DNA from: Pseudarthrobacter defluvii
GTDB taxonomy: Bacteria; Actinomycetota; Actinomycetes; Actinomycetales; Micrococcaceae
Reading direction: 5' to 3'
DNA: 64,000 bases
Assembly: GCF_030816725.1 (NCBI RefSeq)
Contig: NZ_JAUSYG010000001.1
Location: 3,968,001 to 4,032,000, forward strand
Part shown: positions 24,573-34,759 of the stretch, one piece after another
How the letters are laid out: each line of letters opens with the position of its first letter
How positions within the stretch are numbered: the stretch's first letter is position 1
Position numbers and translations under genes: made by a program
Notes under the pieces: generated by a model
What the model was told of the DNA's origin: nothing
What the model saw: only the letters and a program-made list of their open reading frames with translations
The model's database searches: none

Positions 24573-24591
24573 TGTTTAGCGAGCATAAACA
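24573..24591. promoter_or_regulatory. candidate GntR operator/promoter
   Basis: TGTTTA and TAAACA separated by GCGAGCA, in the divergent gap between binding-protein and GntR genes. Reading toward the operon, TTGTAT and TATGCT 18 bp apart look like -35/-10 boxes, the palindrome covering the -10. Repression by the adjacent GntR, relieved by a pathway intermediate, is inferred. Confidence 0.45.
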
Positions 24592-24641
24592 AATAACGCA
24601 GACATATACAAGACCTTGCGCTGCCCCCATATGATTTATTC

Positions 24642-25388
24642 ATGACCATCCCAAAGGCGGCGTTGTCCCCGGACCTGCATTCATCGCTGGTCGAGAACCT
24701 GGGCCTCGCCATCGCGGAAGGCACACTGGCACCGAATACGATCCTGCGTCTGGATGAGCTGGAAGCGCAGCACAAGGTGTCCCGCTCCGTCATCCGAGAG
24801 GCCACCCGCGTCCTGTCCTCCATGGGGATGCTCGAATCCCGGCGGCGGCTCGGGACAGTGGTGCAGCCTGAGGCCAGCTGGAACCTCTATGACCCCCAAG
24901 TGATCCGGTGGCGGCTGGCGTCGGCCAAGCGGCTGGAGCAGTTGCAGGCCCTTAACGAGCTGCGCGGCGCCATTGAGCCGCAGGCCGCCCGGTTGGCCGC
25001 CGAACGCGCCTCACTGGACCAGGCCAGCGACCTTGTCTCCATGGCTGCCAGGCTGTGGGCCGCCGGGCAGCGGGGAGACCAGGACGATTTCCTGCGACTG
25101 GATATCGAGTTCCATGCAGCGGTCCTCGACGCCTCCGGCAACCTCATGTTTTCGCAGCTGCATAAACTCGTGGCGGAGGTGCTGGCGGGCCGGACCCAGC
25201 ACGGCCTGATGCCCCACCTTCCGGACCATGAAGCACTGCAAATGCATGTGGACGTGGCCAGCGCAATCCAGCGGGGCCAGGCGGCCGCGGCGCACGCGGC
25301 CATGAGCAGGATCGTGGAGCAGTCCACCGAGGAAATGGGCGACATCTGGTCCAGCAGCCACCAGGAAGAAAGTTCCGGACAGCCCTGA
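24642..25388 (+). CDS. GntR-family regulator (FadR subfamily)
   Basis: 248 residues. N-terminal winged helix (LDELEAQHKVSRSVIREATR, LSSMGMLESRRRLGTVV) and C-terminal all-helical FCD domain with metal-ligand candidates in RLDIEFHAAVLDASGN (Asp, His) and later His residues (DHEALQMHVDV, AAHAAMSRI). DgoR and UxuR-type regulators of aldonate and uronate pathways belong here, consistent with the divergent operon. Converges with the hydrolase gene 13 bp away. Confidence 0.92.
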   Translation: MTIPKAALSPDLHSSLVENLGLAIAEGTLAPNTILRLDELEAQHKVSRSVIREATRVLSSMGMLESRRRLGTVVQPEASWNLYDPQVIRWRLASAKRLEQLQALNELRGAIEPQAARLAAERASLDQASDLVSMAARLWAAGQRGDQDDFLRLDIEFHAAVLDASGNLMFSQLHKLVAEVLAGRTQHGLMPHLPDHEALQMHVDVASAIQRGQAAAAHAAMSRIVEQSTEEMGDIWSSSHQEESSGQP

Positions 25389-25400
25389 CCGCCTCCGCGA

Positions 25401-26369
25401 TTAAGGCCTTTGCGCCGCCGCCAGCTCGCCCGCCAGGAAGTCCAGGGCCGGCCGCCCCTCCGGCAGCCCTGCCGTGTGGTTCAAATGGCCGTGCACTCCG
25501 CCCTCGGCGAGGAAGTAGGAAACCGGAACCCCTGCCCGCTCCAGCGCTGAGGCAAACTGCTCGGCAGAGCCGCGGGCGTCGTCGTACTCGCAGGCGAGCA
25601 GTGCGGTGGGCGGAAGGCCTGCAGGGTCGGCGTAGCCGGGCATGGCGTACGACGGGGCCATGCTCACCGGGCCGCCCACGTAGTTTTCCGCCTGCCGGAT
25701 GCAGTCCTCCACCGTGAACCGCAGGTGCCGCGGCAGCCCCGCCATCACCTGGTCGTCCAATCCCCCGGCCGGCGGCGGGAGTTCGGCGTGCAGGAAGGGG
25801 TACGCCAGCAGGAGTTTGGCGGGCAGTGGCTTGCCGGCGTCAACCAGGTAGAGCGCGGCACCAACGGCCAGGTTGCCGCCGGCACCGGCACCGCCCAGGC
25901 ACAGCAGCTCCGGATCCAGGCCGATGGATGCAGCGTTGTTCCGGGCCCAGAACCAGCCGGCCAGGGCGTCATCATGCGGAACAGGATAGGAGACGCCGTT
26001 CCGCGCCAGCCGGTAGTCCACAGACAGCACCGGCATCCCCTGGGCGGCAAGCACCCGTGCCAGGTAGTCCGATTCGGGGATGTCAACGCTGCCGCTGACG
26101 AAGCCGCCGCCGTGCAGCCACACCAGGCCCGGGCTGCCGGCGTGGGCGGGTTCGCCGTAGATCCGGATCCCCACCGGCCCGTGCCGCCCGTCCGCTCTCA
26201 CCGTGCGGATGGGCACGTCCGGTCCAGGCGAGCGCACGGCGTCGGGGTTGAGGAATTGCGGGCCTTCGGGCCTGGCCAGGTATTCTGCGAAGCCTGCGTC
26301 AAGCGCCTCTGCGCCGTTCCCCGGGTGGAGGCTCTCCGGGCCGGCGGCCGGACGTTTGATCGGTGTCAT
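25401..26369 (-). CDS. alpha/beta hydrolase (HSL-like) lacking the nucleophilic serine
   Basis: 322 residues of the hormone-sensitive-lipase group. The oxyanion motif [13 protein letters not shown] is intact, and the end has GGVHGHLNH with the expected His. The nucleophile elbow reads [16 protein letters not shown]: at the GxSxG serine there is Gly (GGT), and the preceding Asp is Ala. The DNA is unambiguous in frame and the rest is well conserved, so this is probably a non-catalytic member rather than a pseudogene. Overlaps the active-site-complete hydrolase upstream by four bases; co-translation suggests a paired role. Confidence 0.85.
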   Translation of the reverse strand: MTPIKRPAAGPESLHPGNGAEALDAGFAEYLARPEGPQFLNPDAVRSPGPDVPIRTVRADGRHGPVGIRIYGEPAHAGSPGLVWLHGGGFVSGSVDIPESDYLARVLAAQGMPVLSVDYRLARNGVSYPVPHDDALAGWFWARNNAASIGLDPELLCLGGAGAGGNLAVGAALYLVDAGKPLPAKLLLAYPFLHAELPPPAGGLDDQVMAGLPRHLRFTVEDCIRQAENYVGGPVSMAPSYAMPGYADPAGLPPTALLACEYDDARGSAEQFASALERAGVPVSYFLAEGGVHGHLNHTAGLPEGRPALDFLAGELAAAQRP

Positions 26370-27355
26370 GGTGTGCCCAGCTTCCGTGAGAAGTAGCCGA
26401 CGGCGGCCGCCAGGATGGTGTCCATCTGGTCCTCCGCCCCGAAGAAACAGTGGTCGCCGCCCTCGATGGCCACCACGTCATGCTCGACGCCGGCGTCGGC
26501 GAGCGCGGCGGCCAGCAGGTCTGTCTGCGAGTGCGGGACCAGGCCATCGGAGTCGCCGTGCACCAGCAGGAACGGCGCGGCGTCGGCCCCCACGTAACTG
26601 ATGGGACTGGCTGCAGCCAATAGGTCCTGATCGTCAGAACCGCCCACCAGCATGCGGTCCGGTTGCAGGGACATGCCCGCCGGCACTGCAGCTGTCAGCG
26701 CGGGCGGAAGAACGCCGTCGAGCTGCTTCATGGGCGGGAGGTCCGCCAGCGAGGAGACGCCGTAAAAGTCGACGACGGCGCTGACGCCACTGGATTGCCC
26801 CTGCACACCAAGTCCGCCCTCAAGATCCGGGCGGTTCCCGGTCAGTCCCAGCAGTGCCACCAGGTGTCCGCCCGCGGATTCGCCCCAGGCCCCGAACCGC
26901 TCCGGGTCGATGTTGAGCTCCACGGCGAATTCCCGAAGGTAGCGGACAGCTGCCTTCAGGTCATGGAGCTGCGCGGGGAACGGCGCCTCCAGGGAATGCC
27001 GGTAGTCAGCCGTGGCGCACGCGATGCCGGCCTCATTCAGAAGCTTGAACACGGAGTCCGGCGCGAACGTGGGCGGCAGTTCCCGGCGGTCGCCCAGCTG
27101 GAATGCGCCGCCGTGGACCCAGAGAACCAGCGGCGTGGGCCCGGATGCCGTGCGCGGCAGCCAGATGTCCATCTTCAGCGGCCGGAAGCCGATCGCCCGG
27201 GCGTACGTCACTTCGCGGTGCACCACCGAAACGCCGCCTGCCTGCTCCGGCGTCCCGGGCGCGTCAAAGACCGGGAACGGCGGAACATCGCGGCCTCCCG
27301 GGCGGGAAACATCGCGGGAACCATCCAGTACGTCGGTAGCGCGGTCCACTGTCAT
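26366..27355 (-). CDS. alpha/beta hydrolase, probable carbohydrate esterase
   Basis: 329 residues. [11 protein letters not shown] gives the oxyanion hole, [17 protein letters not shown] the nucleophile Ser, [12 protein letters not shown] the Asp and GGDHCFFG the His. The [20 protein letters not shown] entry resembles BD-FAE-type acetylxylan/feruloyl esterases. Lacking a signal peptide, it acts inside the cell on imported acylated oligosaccharides. Encoded between rhamnosidase and the Ser-less hydrolase with 4-bp overlaps on both sides. Confidence 0.88.
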   Translation of the reverse strand: MTVDRATDVLDGSRDVSRPGGRDVPPFPVFDAPGTPEQAGGVSVVHREVTYARAIGFRPLKMDIWLPRTASGPTPLVLWVHGGAFQLGDRRELPPTFAPDSVFKLLNEAGIACATADYRHSLEAPFPAQLHDLKAAVRYLREFAVELNIDPERFGAWGESAGGHLVALLGLTGNRPDLEGGLGVQGQSSGVSAVVDFYGVSSLADLPPMKQLDGVLPPALTAAVPAGMSLQPDRMLVGGSDDQDLLAAASPISYVGADAAPFLLVHGDSDGLVPHSQTDLLAAALADAGVEHDVVAIEGGDHCFFGAEDQMDTILAAAVGYFSRKLGTP

Positions 27356-30093
27356 AGTGTGCTCCTCATCAGCTCAGGTTGGGTGCTGTCCCCGCCGGTT
27401 CCGGCAAGGAAAGTATGGCGTCCGGGCCCGACGACGGCGGCCGGCTGGCCCGGCAGCAGCACCTCCGCGGTGGCGCCGGCGGGGATCGTGGCGGTGAGCG
27501 TCAGCCCGCCGTCGTCCGGTATGCCCCCAGACGCTGCCGCCTCAGGTGCAGTCCCCGCCGAAAATGTCCACGCCACTTCGATCAGGCCGCGCGGCGCCTG
27601 GTGGGAGGTGGACGCGGAGGTGAGGCCGGCGCCGGGCCGCGGCTCGATGACGATCCGCTCCCAGCCCGCGCTGCCGGGGGCCTGCCGCAGCCCGGCGGTG
27701 TAACGGTGCAGGAAGGACACCACCGCGCCCTTGCTGTAGTGGTTGAGCGACTGGTGCGGGACGCCGTCGGCGTCGATGCCGTCCCAGAGTTCCCAGACGG
27801 TGGTGGCGCCGCGGTCCACCATGGCGAGCCATGACGGTTCCGAGTCCTGCATCAGCAGTTCGTAGGCCAGGCCCAGTTGGCCGTTGTCGGCAAGAACGGG
27901 GAGCAGGTAGGGCGTGGCCAGGAACCCCGCGCCCAGGTGCGTGCCGGCGGCGCGGATCAGTTCCACGAGCTGGGCGGTGACGGCGGCGCGGTGCTCGGGG
28001 CTGACCAGGTCAAAGGCCAGGGAGCGGACGCAGTTGGCCTGGCTGGCGTGGGTCACGTGCCCGGCGGCGTCCAGGTATTCCGTTTCCCAGGCGTTCCGGA
28101 TGTTCGCCGAGAGTTCCGCGAGTTCGGCAGCCTCCGCCTCCAGCCCCAGGACCGCGGCAATACGCGCCATCAAGTCGCTGGTGTGCCGGTAGAAGGCCGT
28201 GGCGATGATGCCCTTGTCCGCAGTGCGGGCGGCGAACAGGTCCGGTTCGGGCCCGCCTGGTTCCATCCACTCACCGAAGTGGAAACCGGTGTCCCACAGA
28301 TACTGTTCGTGCGGCGCCGGCTGGGGGTCTGCTGCTGCCCGGGACGCGTGGCGCTGCGTTTCCGCGGCACCCCGGACAAAGCCCATCCACCGCTTCATCG
28401 CGTCCCAGTTCTCTGCCAGGATCGATATATCGCCGGTGGCAAGATACAGCTCCCAGGGCACCATGACGATCGCGTCGCCCCAGCCGGCGGACCCGTTGGT
28501 GAAGCCCATGAATTCGGCCGAGGTTACCGCGGGGCCGGGCGACGGAGAGATGTTGGCGACGACGCCGTTGTCCCACTGGTCGGCGCGGACGTCCCGCAGC
28601 CACTTACGTGAAAAGCCGGTGACGTCGTACAGGTATGCGGCGGTGGGGACGAACAGCTGCCAGTCGCCGGTCCACCCCGCCTTTTCGCGCTGGGGGCAGT
28701 CGGTGGGGACCTCACAGGAGTTGCCCAGGAAACTCCACTCCACGATGCCGTGCAGCTTGTTGAGCCTGTCGTCGCTGCAGCTGAAGCTGCCGATCCGTTC
28801 CAGATCAGTCCGCACCAGGCACGCGGTGACGTCCGCCGGCTGAAGGTCCGCCGCAAGGCCCTGGACGGACACATACTGGAAGCCGTGGGTGGTGTGCCGG
28901 GGCTCGAACACTTCCCCGGGAGTTCCTGAGGAGATGACAGTGTCCACCTGTCCGGCATCCAGGAAGGCTCCGGGCGTGCGGAAGTCGTGCGGGCGGAGGT
29001 GGTCCCGGGTGACGTCTCCGTCATGCCCCAGTGCTTCGCCGTAGTCGAGCGTGACGGTTTCTCCCGGTACACCGAGCTTCTCCAGCCGGACCCAGCCGTG
29101 GATGTTCTGGCCGAAGTCCACCACCTGATGGCCGTTGGGCAGGCGGGTGATGGACACCGGCGCCAGCTCCTGCGTCACCCTGGTGGGCGGGGCAAGGGGG
29201 CCAGCCAACTGCGTTAAGCTGCCCGGGCGGACGACGGCGGGACGCGCCGCAGGTGCGGTGCCGGCAGAAGGTGCCCTCCCGCCGTCGTGCCTCCGGAAGT
29301 CCACCCGCTGGCCGCCCATGAGGTCGGCGCCGAGGATTTCCGTGGCGGATACCAGCCATGTGCCATCGGTGCCTATGACCTGCGTTCCCGCTTCGGACTC
29401 CACCTCGAGCTGTGCACGGAAGGCTGTGTGCATTCCATACATGTCGGCGTCGCGTGTGTATCCGAAGGTGCCGCGGTACCAGCCGTCGGTGAGGACGGCG
29501 CGGATGGTGTTGGTGCCTTCGCGCAGCATGCCGGTGATGTCGTAGGCCTGGACTTGGAGGGTGGTGTTGTAGCTGGCGGAGCCGGGAGTGAGTTGCTGGT
29601 CGCTGGCGCGGCGGCCGTTGATGAATAGCTCGTAGATGCCGTGGGCGGTGGCGTAGGCGCGGGCCTTGTCCGGGGTGGCGTGGAGCGTGAAGGTCTTAAT
29701 AAGGGCGTAGCCGAGCCGCTCCCCCGGTGCCGGAACCGCGGCCTCATCCGGGCCGATCCACTGTGCTTGCCAGTCGGAGGCACGGAGGAGGCCCAGCTCG
29801 ATGATCATCGGTAGGGACCAGTCGCTGGCTGTTTCTGCGCCGTCGTGCGTGGTGTCCCAGGTGCGGACGCGCCACTCGAACCTGCTGCGGGCTTCCAGCG
29901 CGGGGCCGCTGTACGGGATGGCGCAGGCGGAAGATGGCACCTTTCCCGTGTCCCAGCCGTTGGTCGCTCTGATTTGGTACGCCGCCTGGCTCACTGTTCC
30001 CGCCGGAGGAGTCCAGCTGAGACGCGGCTCCGTGATGGTCAGGCCCATCGCCTCGGGCAGGTGCTCGGCGCGAAGCCGGGTGGAGGCGGTCAT
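27352..30093 (-). CDS. alpha-L-rhamnosidase (GH78), first copy
   Basis: 913 residues. Starts [20 protein letters not shown], followed by beta-sandwich domains ([40 protein letters not shown]). The (alpha/alpha)6 catalytic barrel shows [20 protein letters not shown], with the Glu expected as acid, and [21 protein letters not shown] precedes ATG 30093. No signal peptide: it removes terminal L-rhamnose from imported oligosaccharides. Heads an operon with the two hydrolases; divergent from the IclR gene. Confidence 0.93.
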   Translation of the reverse strand: MTASTRLRAEHLPEAMGLTITEPRLSWTPPAGTVSQAAYQIRATNGWDTGKVPSSACAIPYSGPALEARSRFEWRVRTWDTTHDGAETASDWSLPMIIELGLLRASDWQAQWIGPDEAAVPAPGERLGYALIKTFTLHATPDKARAYATAHGIYELFINGRRASDQQLTPGSASYNTTLQVQAYDITGMLREGTNTIRAVLTDGWYRGTFGYTRDADMYGMHTAFRAQLEVESEAGTQVIGTDGTWLVSATEILGADLMGGQRVDFRRHDGGRAPSAGTAPAARPAVVRPGSLTQLAGPLAPPTRVTQELAPVSITRLPNGHQVVDFGQNIHGWVRLEKLGVPGETVTLDYGEALGHDGDVTRDHLRPHDFRTPGAFLDAGQVDTVISSGTPGEVFEPRHTTHGFQYVSVQGLAADLQPADVTACLVRTDLERIGSFSCSDDRLNKLHGIVEWSFLGNSCEVPTDCPQREKAGWTGDWQLFVPTAAYLYDVTGFSRKWLRDVRADQWDNGVVANISPSPGPAVTSAEFMGFTNGSAGWGDAIVMVPWELYLATGDISILAENWDAMKRWMGFVRGAAETQRHASRAAADPQPAPHEQYLWDTGFHFGEWMEPGGPEPDLFAARTADKGIIATAFYRHTSDLMARIAAVLGLEAEAAELAELSANIRNAWETEYLDAAGHVTHASQANCVRSLAFDLVSPEHRAAVTAQLVELIRAAGTHLGAGFLATPYLLPVLADNGQLGLAYELLMQDSEPSWLAMVDRGATTVWELWDGIDADGVPHQSLNHYSKGAVVSFLHRYTAGLRQAPGSAGWERIVIEPRPGAGLTSASTSHQAPRGLIEVAWTFSAGTAPEAAASGGIPDDGGLTLTATIPAGATAEVLLPGQPAAVVGPGRHTFLAGTGGDSTQPELMRSTL

Positions 30094-30170
30094 GGGGCGG
30101 GACTCCTGAAAGGCGCGGTTGCTGGGAGTTCCAGCTTCGCGTTCCAGGGCTTTGCCTCCACAGGTAGCTT

Positions 30171-30194
30171 TCAATGGTTGGAATAGTATTGTGG
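30171..30194. promoter_or_regulatory. element shared with the second rhamnosidase operon
   Basis: This 24-bp stretch matches 42987-43010 at 19 of 24 positions, including AGTATTGTGG at the end; both lie upstream of minus-strand rhamnosidase operons. Likely an operator overlapping a promoter; the adjacent IclR protein is the obvious candidate ligand. Confidence 0.55.
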
Positions 30195-30245
30195 TTCAGC
30201 TCACTGGGAGCCACAGAACTGCCAACGGCGCTAGGAACCACTGCC

Positions 30246-31097
30246 ATGACTGCCACTCCGGAAACGGACACCCCACCCACCCGCGGAAAGCGGCCCAAAC
30301 AGGGCGAACCCGTCATCGACCGCGCCCTCAGCCTGCTTGCCGTCTTCTCCGACCGGCGCCGGGCCCTGACCCTGTCCGAGCTGGCCCGTCACGCGGACAT
30401 GCCCGCGCCCACTGCGCTGCGGCTCATTGCCCGGCTGGTGGCCTGGGGCGCTCTCGAGAGGCTCGACGACGGCCGGTACGTCGTGGGGGTCCGGCTATGG
30501 GAAGTGGCGTCGTTGTCCCCGCGCGGGCACGGCGTGCGGGAGATCGCCCTCCCCTACCTTGAGGACCTCTTCGAGGTCACCCGGCACCACGTCCTGCTGG
30601 CGGTGCGGGACAACGAGGAGGCGGTGCTGATCGAGCGGTTGTCCGCCAAGGACGCCACCGAGGTGGCCTACCGGGTGGGCGGCCGCGCACCGCTGCGGTC
30701 CACGGCCATCGGGCTGGTGCTGCTGGCCGGGGCGGACCAGCAGTTCCAGGAGACCATCCTGAAGCGGCCGCCGGAAAACGAACCCGGGGTTTCCGCGATG
30801 CCGGAAGGGCAGCTGCGCCGGACACTTTCCGATGTGCGACGCACCGGCATTGCGATGATCCGGCGCAGCCTGCCGTCCCGGACCGTATCCGTGGCCTCAC
30901 CGATCTTCGATGCCCAGGGCGCCGTGGCGGCGTCGCTGTCCATCGTGGTTCCGGACGGCTCCACTCCCCCGAACGTTCTGGCACCTGCAGTGGCGGGCGG
31001 CAGCCAGGGCGGTGTCAAGGAACCTCGGATTCCAGGCGCAGGCGAGTCCCGGGATCCGGACCCATTCGCAGGGCTAGGCTGCGCAGGCGACCTGTGA
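30246..31097 (+). CDS. IclR-family regulator with altered C-terminus
   Basis: 283 residues. Winged helix VIDRALSLLAVFSDRRRALT, LARHADMPAPTALRLIARLV, then an IclR effector domain (HHVLLAVRDNEEAVLIERLS, GGRAPLRSTAIGLVLLAG, SVASPIFDAQGAVAASLSIV). After LAPAV the frame departs into AGGSQGGVKEPRIPG. Another frame gives the expected helix RAAARAVSRNLGFQAQ to TAG 31075-31077, so one extra G near 30990 seems to have shifted the last ~25 residues. Probably still folded. Divergent from rhamnosidase, which it likely regulates. Confidence 0.88.
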   Translation: MTATPETDTPPTRGKRPKQGEPVIDRALSLLAVFSDRRRALTLSELARHADMPAPTALRLIARLVAWGALERLDDGRYVVGVRLWEVASLSPRGHGVREIALPYLEDLFEVTRHHVLLAVRDNEEAVLIERLSAKDATEVAYRVGGRAPLRSTAIGLVLLAGADQQFQETILKRPPENEPGVSAMPEGQLRRTLSDVRRTGIAMIRRSLPSRTVSVASPIFDAQGAVAASLSIVVPDGSTPPNVLAPAVAGGSQGGVKEPRIPGAGESRDPDPFAGLGCAGDL

Positions 31098-31217
31098 TTG
31101 ATGCGTCCCGGGCCGGTATGTTGGAACCGACCGCGCAGGCAAACCTGCCCGCCGCGGGCTTGGCAGTCACTAGCGAGTCCGACGGGAACCGCCGGACCCA
31201 GGATCGAGGATTCAGGC

Positions 31218-31976
31218 ATGGCACAGTTCACGGACAGGGTTGCGCTGGTTACCGGCGGCGGCTCGGGGATCGGCGAGGCAACATCAAAGGAATTGGCGGC
31301 CAAGGGCGCCAAGGTGGTGGTGCTTGACCTGGATCTGGAGGCCGCCCGGCGCGTGGCCGACGAGATTGGCCAGGCCGGCGGGACCGCAGTGGCCCTGCAG
31401 GGCAACACGGCGGTCAAGGAGGACAACGAAAAGGCTGTCCGGTTTGCCGTGGAGACGTATGGCAAGCTGAACTATGCCGTGAACAACGCCGGCGTCGGCG
31501 GCAAGTTGGCTCCTGCCGGCGAGTTGGACCTGGAGGACTGGGACAAGGTCATCGGCATCAACCTGAACGGGGTGCTGTACGGCATGCGGTACCAGATTCC
31601 CGCAATGCTCGACGCCGGGGCGCAGGAAAGTGCCATCGTCAACATGGCGTCCATTCACGGCACGGTCGCCGCACCGCTGAGCAGTGCGTACACCGCCGCG
31701 AAGCACGGAGTGGTGGGCGTAACCAAGAACGCCGCCGCCGAGTACGGTGTCCAGGGGCTGCGCATCAACTCCGTCGGCCCCGGCTACATCGACACCCCGC
31801 TGCTGAAAAAGAATCTGAATGATGAAGCACGGAACGGCCTGATCGCCAAGCATCCCCTGGGCCGGCTGGGCACCGCGGAGGAGGTAGCGCACATGGTGTG
31901 CTTCCTGCTCTCGGACGAGGCATCGTTCGCCACCGGCGGCTACTACCTGGTGGACGGGGGCTACACCAGCGTCTGA
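31218..31976 (+). CDS. SDR-family oxidoreductase
   Basis: 252 residues, classical SDR: VALVTGGGSGIGEATSKELA, NYAVNNAGVGG, NMASIHGTVAAPLSSAYTAA with YTAAK active-site pair, and PGYIDTPLLKKN with a GGYYLVDGGYTSV end. FabG/glucose-dehydrogenase-like; substrate not determined. An L-rhamnose or aldose 1-dehydrogenase role would suit the neighbourhood but is speculative. GAGGA precedes ATG 31218. Converges with the LysR gene. Confidence 0.9.
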   Translation: MAQFTDRVALVTGGGSGIGEATSKELAAKGAKVVVLDLDLEAARRVADEIGQAGGTAVALQGNTAVKEDNEKAVRFAVETYGKLNYAVNNAGVGGKLAPAGELDLEDWDKVIGINLNGVLYGMRYQIPAMLDAGAQESAIVNMASIHGTVAAPLSSAYTAAKHGVVGVTKNAAAEYGVQGLRINSVGPGYIDTPLLKKNLNDEARNGLIAKHPLGRLGTAEEVAHMVCFLLSDEASFATGGYYLVDGGYTSV

Positions 31977-32024
31977 CGCTGAACTAGTCGGGGTGCCAGG
32001 CCTATCGGCGCTTCACGGGGCTGG

Positions 32025-32948
32025 TCATGACGCAGACCGGGTATCGAACGCGGCTGCGGATTCACGCAGAAGGCGCGCAACTGTGTCCACCGGCGTACTG
32101 GTCCGCCGGCGCCCGTCGAACCGACGCAGGACAATGCGCCGCGTACCCAGCCCGGGAACGTCCAGGACCTCCACGCCGTCCTCGACCACGCCGGTCAGGG
32201 CAAGCGTGGGCAGGATTGCTGCGCCTTCGCCGGCAGCGACGAGCGCCAGGGCGGTCAGTGTGTCCTGGTACTGATGCACAGTCTCCATCCGGGCGCCCGT
32301 CGACTCACGGAGCCGCCCGAGCACGGCGGAGTTCGCGGCAGAGGAGTCCACTCCCAGCCACGGAAGGGGCAGGCGGCTGAGGTCGACGTTCCCGGTGCTG
32401 AGCAGGGTCCCGGCAGGAACCACCAGTTTCCATGGCTCGTCCAGCAGCGGTTCCTCGATCATCCCGGCGCTCAGTGGAAGCTGTTCGGCTGCCGTCGAGT
32501 CCAGCTCCACCACTACGGCGTCGAGCTGGCGCTGGCGCAACAGCCGCATCAAGGCGGGAAAGTCATCTTCCACGATGCGTATTTGCAGCTGCGGGTACTG
32601 GTTCCGCCATTCGGGAAGTCGCGGGACCACCACGGTCCGGACAAAGCTCGTGAACCCGCCCACCCGGACGAGGCCTTCAACATTCGCCCCGCCCTGCGTC
32701 CTTGCCCGGGCCACGCTGAGCGCGCGTTCAATCTCTTCGCCGGCTTCCGCAATCGCGAGCCCCGCAGGCGTCAGCACCGAACCCTTCGGCGTCCGCACAA
32801 CCAGGGCCTGGCCGGTTTCATGCTCCAACTTGGTGAGCTGCTGGGACACAGCTGACGGCGTAAGCCGCAGCTCATCAGCGGCCGCGAGCACGCCGCCCGT
32901 CCGGGCTACCGCTAGAAGCACCAGCAACCGGCGCGGGTCGAGATCCAT
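32025..32948 (-). CDS. LysR-family transcriptional regulator
   Basis: 307 residues. N-terminal HTH: MDLDPRRLLVLLAVARTGGV, ADELRLTPSAVSQQLTKLEH. The effector domain follows with VEGLVRVGGFTSFVRTVVVP, PLPWLGVDSS and GEGAAILPTLAL. Actinobacterial LysR of the ArgP/IciA-like length. Divergent from the small membrane protein at 33065, a common arrangement for LysR and an exporter-like target, sharing a 116-bp gap. Confidence 0.92.
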   Translation of the reverse strand: MDLDPRRLLVLLAVARTGGVLAAADELRLTPSAVSQQLTKLEHETGQALVVRTPKGSVLTPAGLAIAEAGEEIERALSVARARTQGGANVEGLVRVGGFTSFVRTVVVPRLPEWRNQYPQLQIRIVEDDFPALMRLLRQRQLDAVVVELDSTAAEQLPLSAGMIEEPLLDEPWKLVVPAGTLLSTGNVDLSRLPLPWLGVDSSAANSAVLGRLRESTGARMETVHQYQDTLTALALVAAGEGAAILPTLALTGVVEDGVEVLDVPGLGTRRIVLRRFDGRRRTSTPVDTVARLLRESAAAFDTRSAS

Positions 32949-33064
32949 GTTAAGTAGTTCTAAACCACACCTTCAGAAGAATGCAATTGAACTGAAGATA
33001 GGGGAGATCAATAATTGCGAGTGAACCCGGCTTACGCGGGTGGCACCGACGTTGAAAGGAGAGC

Positions 33065-33394
33065 ATGGAACTGCTGTGGGAAATTGCCGGCTGGGCCGGT
33101 GCGGTTGCGATTCTTAGTGCTTTCCTGACCGTTTCAACGGGGTGGCTGAAGGCCGGCAGTGCATTCCAGACCGCAAACCTCCTGGGCTCCTGCGCCTTCA
33201 TTGTCAACGGCGTCTTCCATGGAGCCTGGCCGTCAGTGGTCTCCAACATCGCCTGGTTCCTTATTTCCGCCGTTGCGCTCTTCCGCATGTGGGCGGCGCG
33301 GAACCCGGCGGTTGCCGAGGCTGCAGCGGTGCAGCTTCCCGGCGTCGCCGACACCGGCCAGCTCGCCGTCATCGAACAGCCCCGGGCAGCCTGA
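33065..33394 (+). CDS. small three-helix membrane protein
   Basis: 109 residues. Hydrophobic segments IAGWAGAVAILSAFLTVSTG, FQTANLLGSCAFIVNGVFHG and VVSNIAWFLISAVALFRMW, then a polar tail (AVAEAAAVQLPG). The pattern with a Gly-rich first helix and NG/GAWP in the loop is that of the CBU_0592 small membrane protein group. AAAGGAGA precedes the ATG. The LysR gene opposite may regulate it. Function unknown. Confidence 0.75.
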   Translation: MELLWEIAGWAGAVAILSAFLTVSTGWLKAGSAFQTANLLGSCAFIVNGVFHGAWPSVVSNIAWFLISAVALFRMWAARNPAVAEAAAVQLPGVADTGQLAVIEQPRAA

Positions 33395-33645
33395 CTCGTT
33401 TAGCCCGGTCTGCAGGTGCAGGGGCGCAGTGTTGGGTAACCTCAGACCGGTCCCTCAATCTTTTCCTGCCTGGGAGCGGGCGACGGTCAGGATTCATTTC
33501 TTCCAGGCTGGACCCGGGGCCTTGGACAGGCTGGCGGATACCGCCAGCATGCCGGCCACCTGAGCCACCCCAATGGCTCGGGTCAGGCCTGGGGGCTTCC
33601 TGAACCAGGCCATGACCGGAGCCCATGGCCCGAACTCCCATCGCT
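33395..33645. other. convergent intergenic region
   Basis: Between two convergent genes; I see no coding frame, repeat copy or clear terminator hairpin here. Confidence 0.4.
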
Positions 33646-34110
33646 TCAGTATTCGCCCTTGATCACAAAGTAGGAGCCGCGGATGGTGCCGGCGAGCTTG
33701 GACTTCTGCCGGGCGAACTTGAAGCTGGACGCCAGTTCGTCCGGCACGTCCATGCCGTCCGAAAGCTTGAATCCCACGGCCCGCTTGGCCCCTTCATCGA
33801 CGCCGTACATGACGTTGATGGACAACCCGGACTCGTAGAAAACATAGGCCATCCGCAGCCCGTCCACTTCAAAGGAGGAGACCTCCAGCGGCCTGGAGGC
33901 GATCACCAGGTTCCGCTCCGTGGACAGGATGTTGTTGACGTATTCGAGAACTTCCGGCGCCTCGTCGGCCGGGACCACTGTGAAGTCGTGGTCGTACTTG
34001 TTCTTGTAGTAGCGCGCCTCGTTGGCCCGCAGCCCGGCGAGCGCGTCGGCAACCGGTGACGATTCCAACCCAACGGTGGACACGTCTTTGAAATCCACGG
34101 TGTACGGCAT
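33646..34110 (-). CDS. conserved hypothetical protein
   Basis: 154 residues, soluble, acidic. Starts MPYTVDFKDVSTVGLESSPV, then an Arg/Asn/Tyr/Lys-rich helix (RANEARYYKNKYDHDFTVVP) and alternating strands (LVIASRPLEVSSFEVDGLRM, YVFYESGLSINVMYG). No catalytic motif recognised. GGAGG precedes ATG 34110. Co-oriented with the hemerythrin-domain gene 70 bp upstream; a stress-related context is possible. Confidence 0.7.
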   Translation of the reverse strand: MPYTVDFKDVSTVGLESSPVADALAGLRANEARYYKNKYDHDFTVVPADEAPEVLEYVNNILSTERNLVIASRPLEVSSFEVDGLRMAYVFYESGLSINVMYGVDEGAKRAVGFKLSDGMDVPDELASSFKFARQKSKLAGTIRGSYFVIKGEY

Positions 34111-34180
34111 GAGTCCTCCCTGGGAATGTTCTTCCGCCCATCCTTCCAGACCCATGCCGCAAACCGATCGAGCGGCCGCC

Positions 34181-34759
34181 CTACGAGCCCGTGTGCCTGC
34201 CGGTCAGTTTGTCCAGGATCCGGTCCACCATGCCCACCCCCGGCCCAATGGTCTTGTGGAACAGCTCCGCATGCGGTGCGCTCGGGTGCGGCCGGGTGGG
34301 GGCCAGCTTCTTCGCCTTCTCCACCTTCTCCCCGAGGTCCACGAGTTTCTCCCGCGGGATGTGAAGACGGAGCTTGGGAAACTGGTCCGACTCCTCATCC
34401 TTTGCATGGTGGCTCAGCTGTGCCTCAAGCTCCTGCACCAGCTCCAGGAAGGCGGCGTCCGAAGCATCCGATTTCTCCAGCCGCTTCATCAGCTTGACGA
34501 TCTCGGCGTGCTCCTTCTTGTCATGCTCCACTTCGTCATGGCCGTCGGGCACGTGGTCCTCAACGGCCGGGTACACGTACATTTCCTCGGCGACCGCGTG
34601 GCGCATGACCTCCGCAATGAGGGTGTCCGCCAGATCCCTCCGCTCGCTTTCCCCGGGCGCGGCCTTGATCTGCCCGATCAGCGCAATCATGTCCTGGTGG
34701 TCGCTGGTCAGGATGTCCACGACATCCACGTTGGTTCCTGCGGAATTGGTATCACTCAT
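34181..34759 (-). CDS. hemerythrin HHE domain protein
   Basis: 192 residues. Ligand pattern of HHE proteins: DILTSDHQDMIALIGQI, LIAEVMRHAVAEEMYVYPAV, HDEVEHDKKEHAEIVKLMKR, and LEAQLSHHAKDEESDQFPKL supply the His/Glu set for a di-iron or similar centre. Binds oxygen or senses redox state; members are often induced by stress. Start at ATG 34759 with GGAGG upstream. The C-terminal 50 residues (LAPTRPHPSAPHAELFHKTI) form an extension outside the bundle. Confidence 0.9.
   Translation of the reverse strand: MSDTNSAGTNVDVVDILTSDHQDMIALIGQIKAAPGESERRDLADTLIAEVMRHAVAEEMYVYPAVEDHVPDGHDEVEHDKKEHAEIVKLMKRLEKSDASDAAFLELVQELEAQLSHHAKDEESDQFPKLRLHIPREKLVDLGEKVEKAKKLAPTRPHPSAPHAELFHKTIGPGVGMVDRILDKLTGRHTGS

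Noticed and set aside
33000..33064. T-box-like string GGGTGGCACCG before the small membrane protein gene
   Set aside because: Only the short motif and a 5-bp hairpin are present; the 116-bp gap is too small for a stem I specifier domain, and the gene is not amino-acid related.
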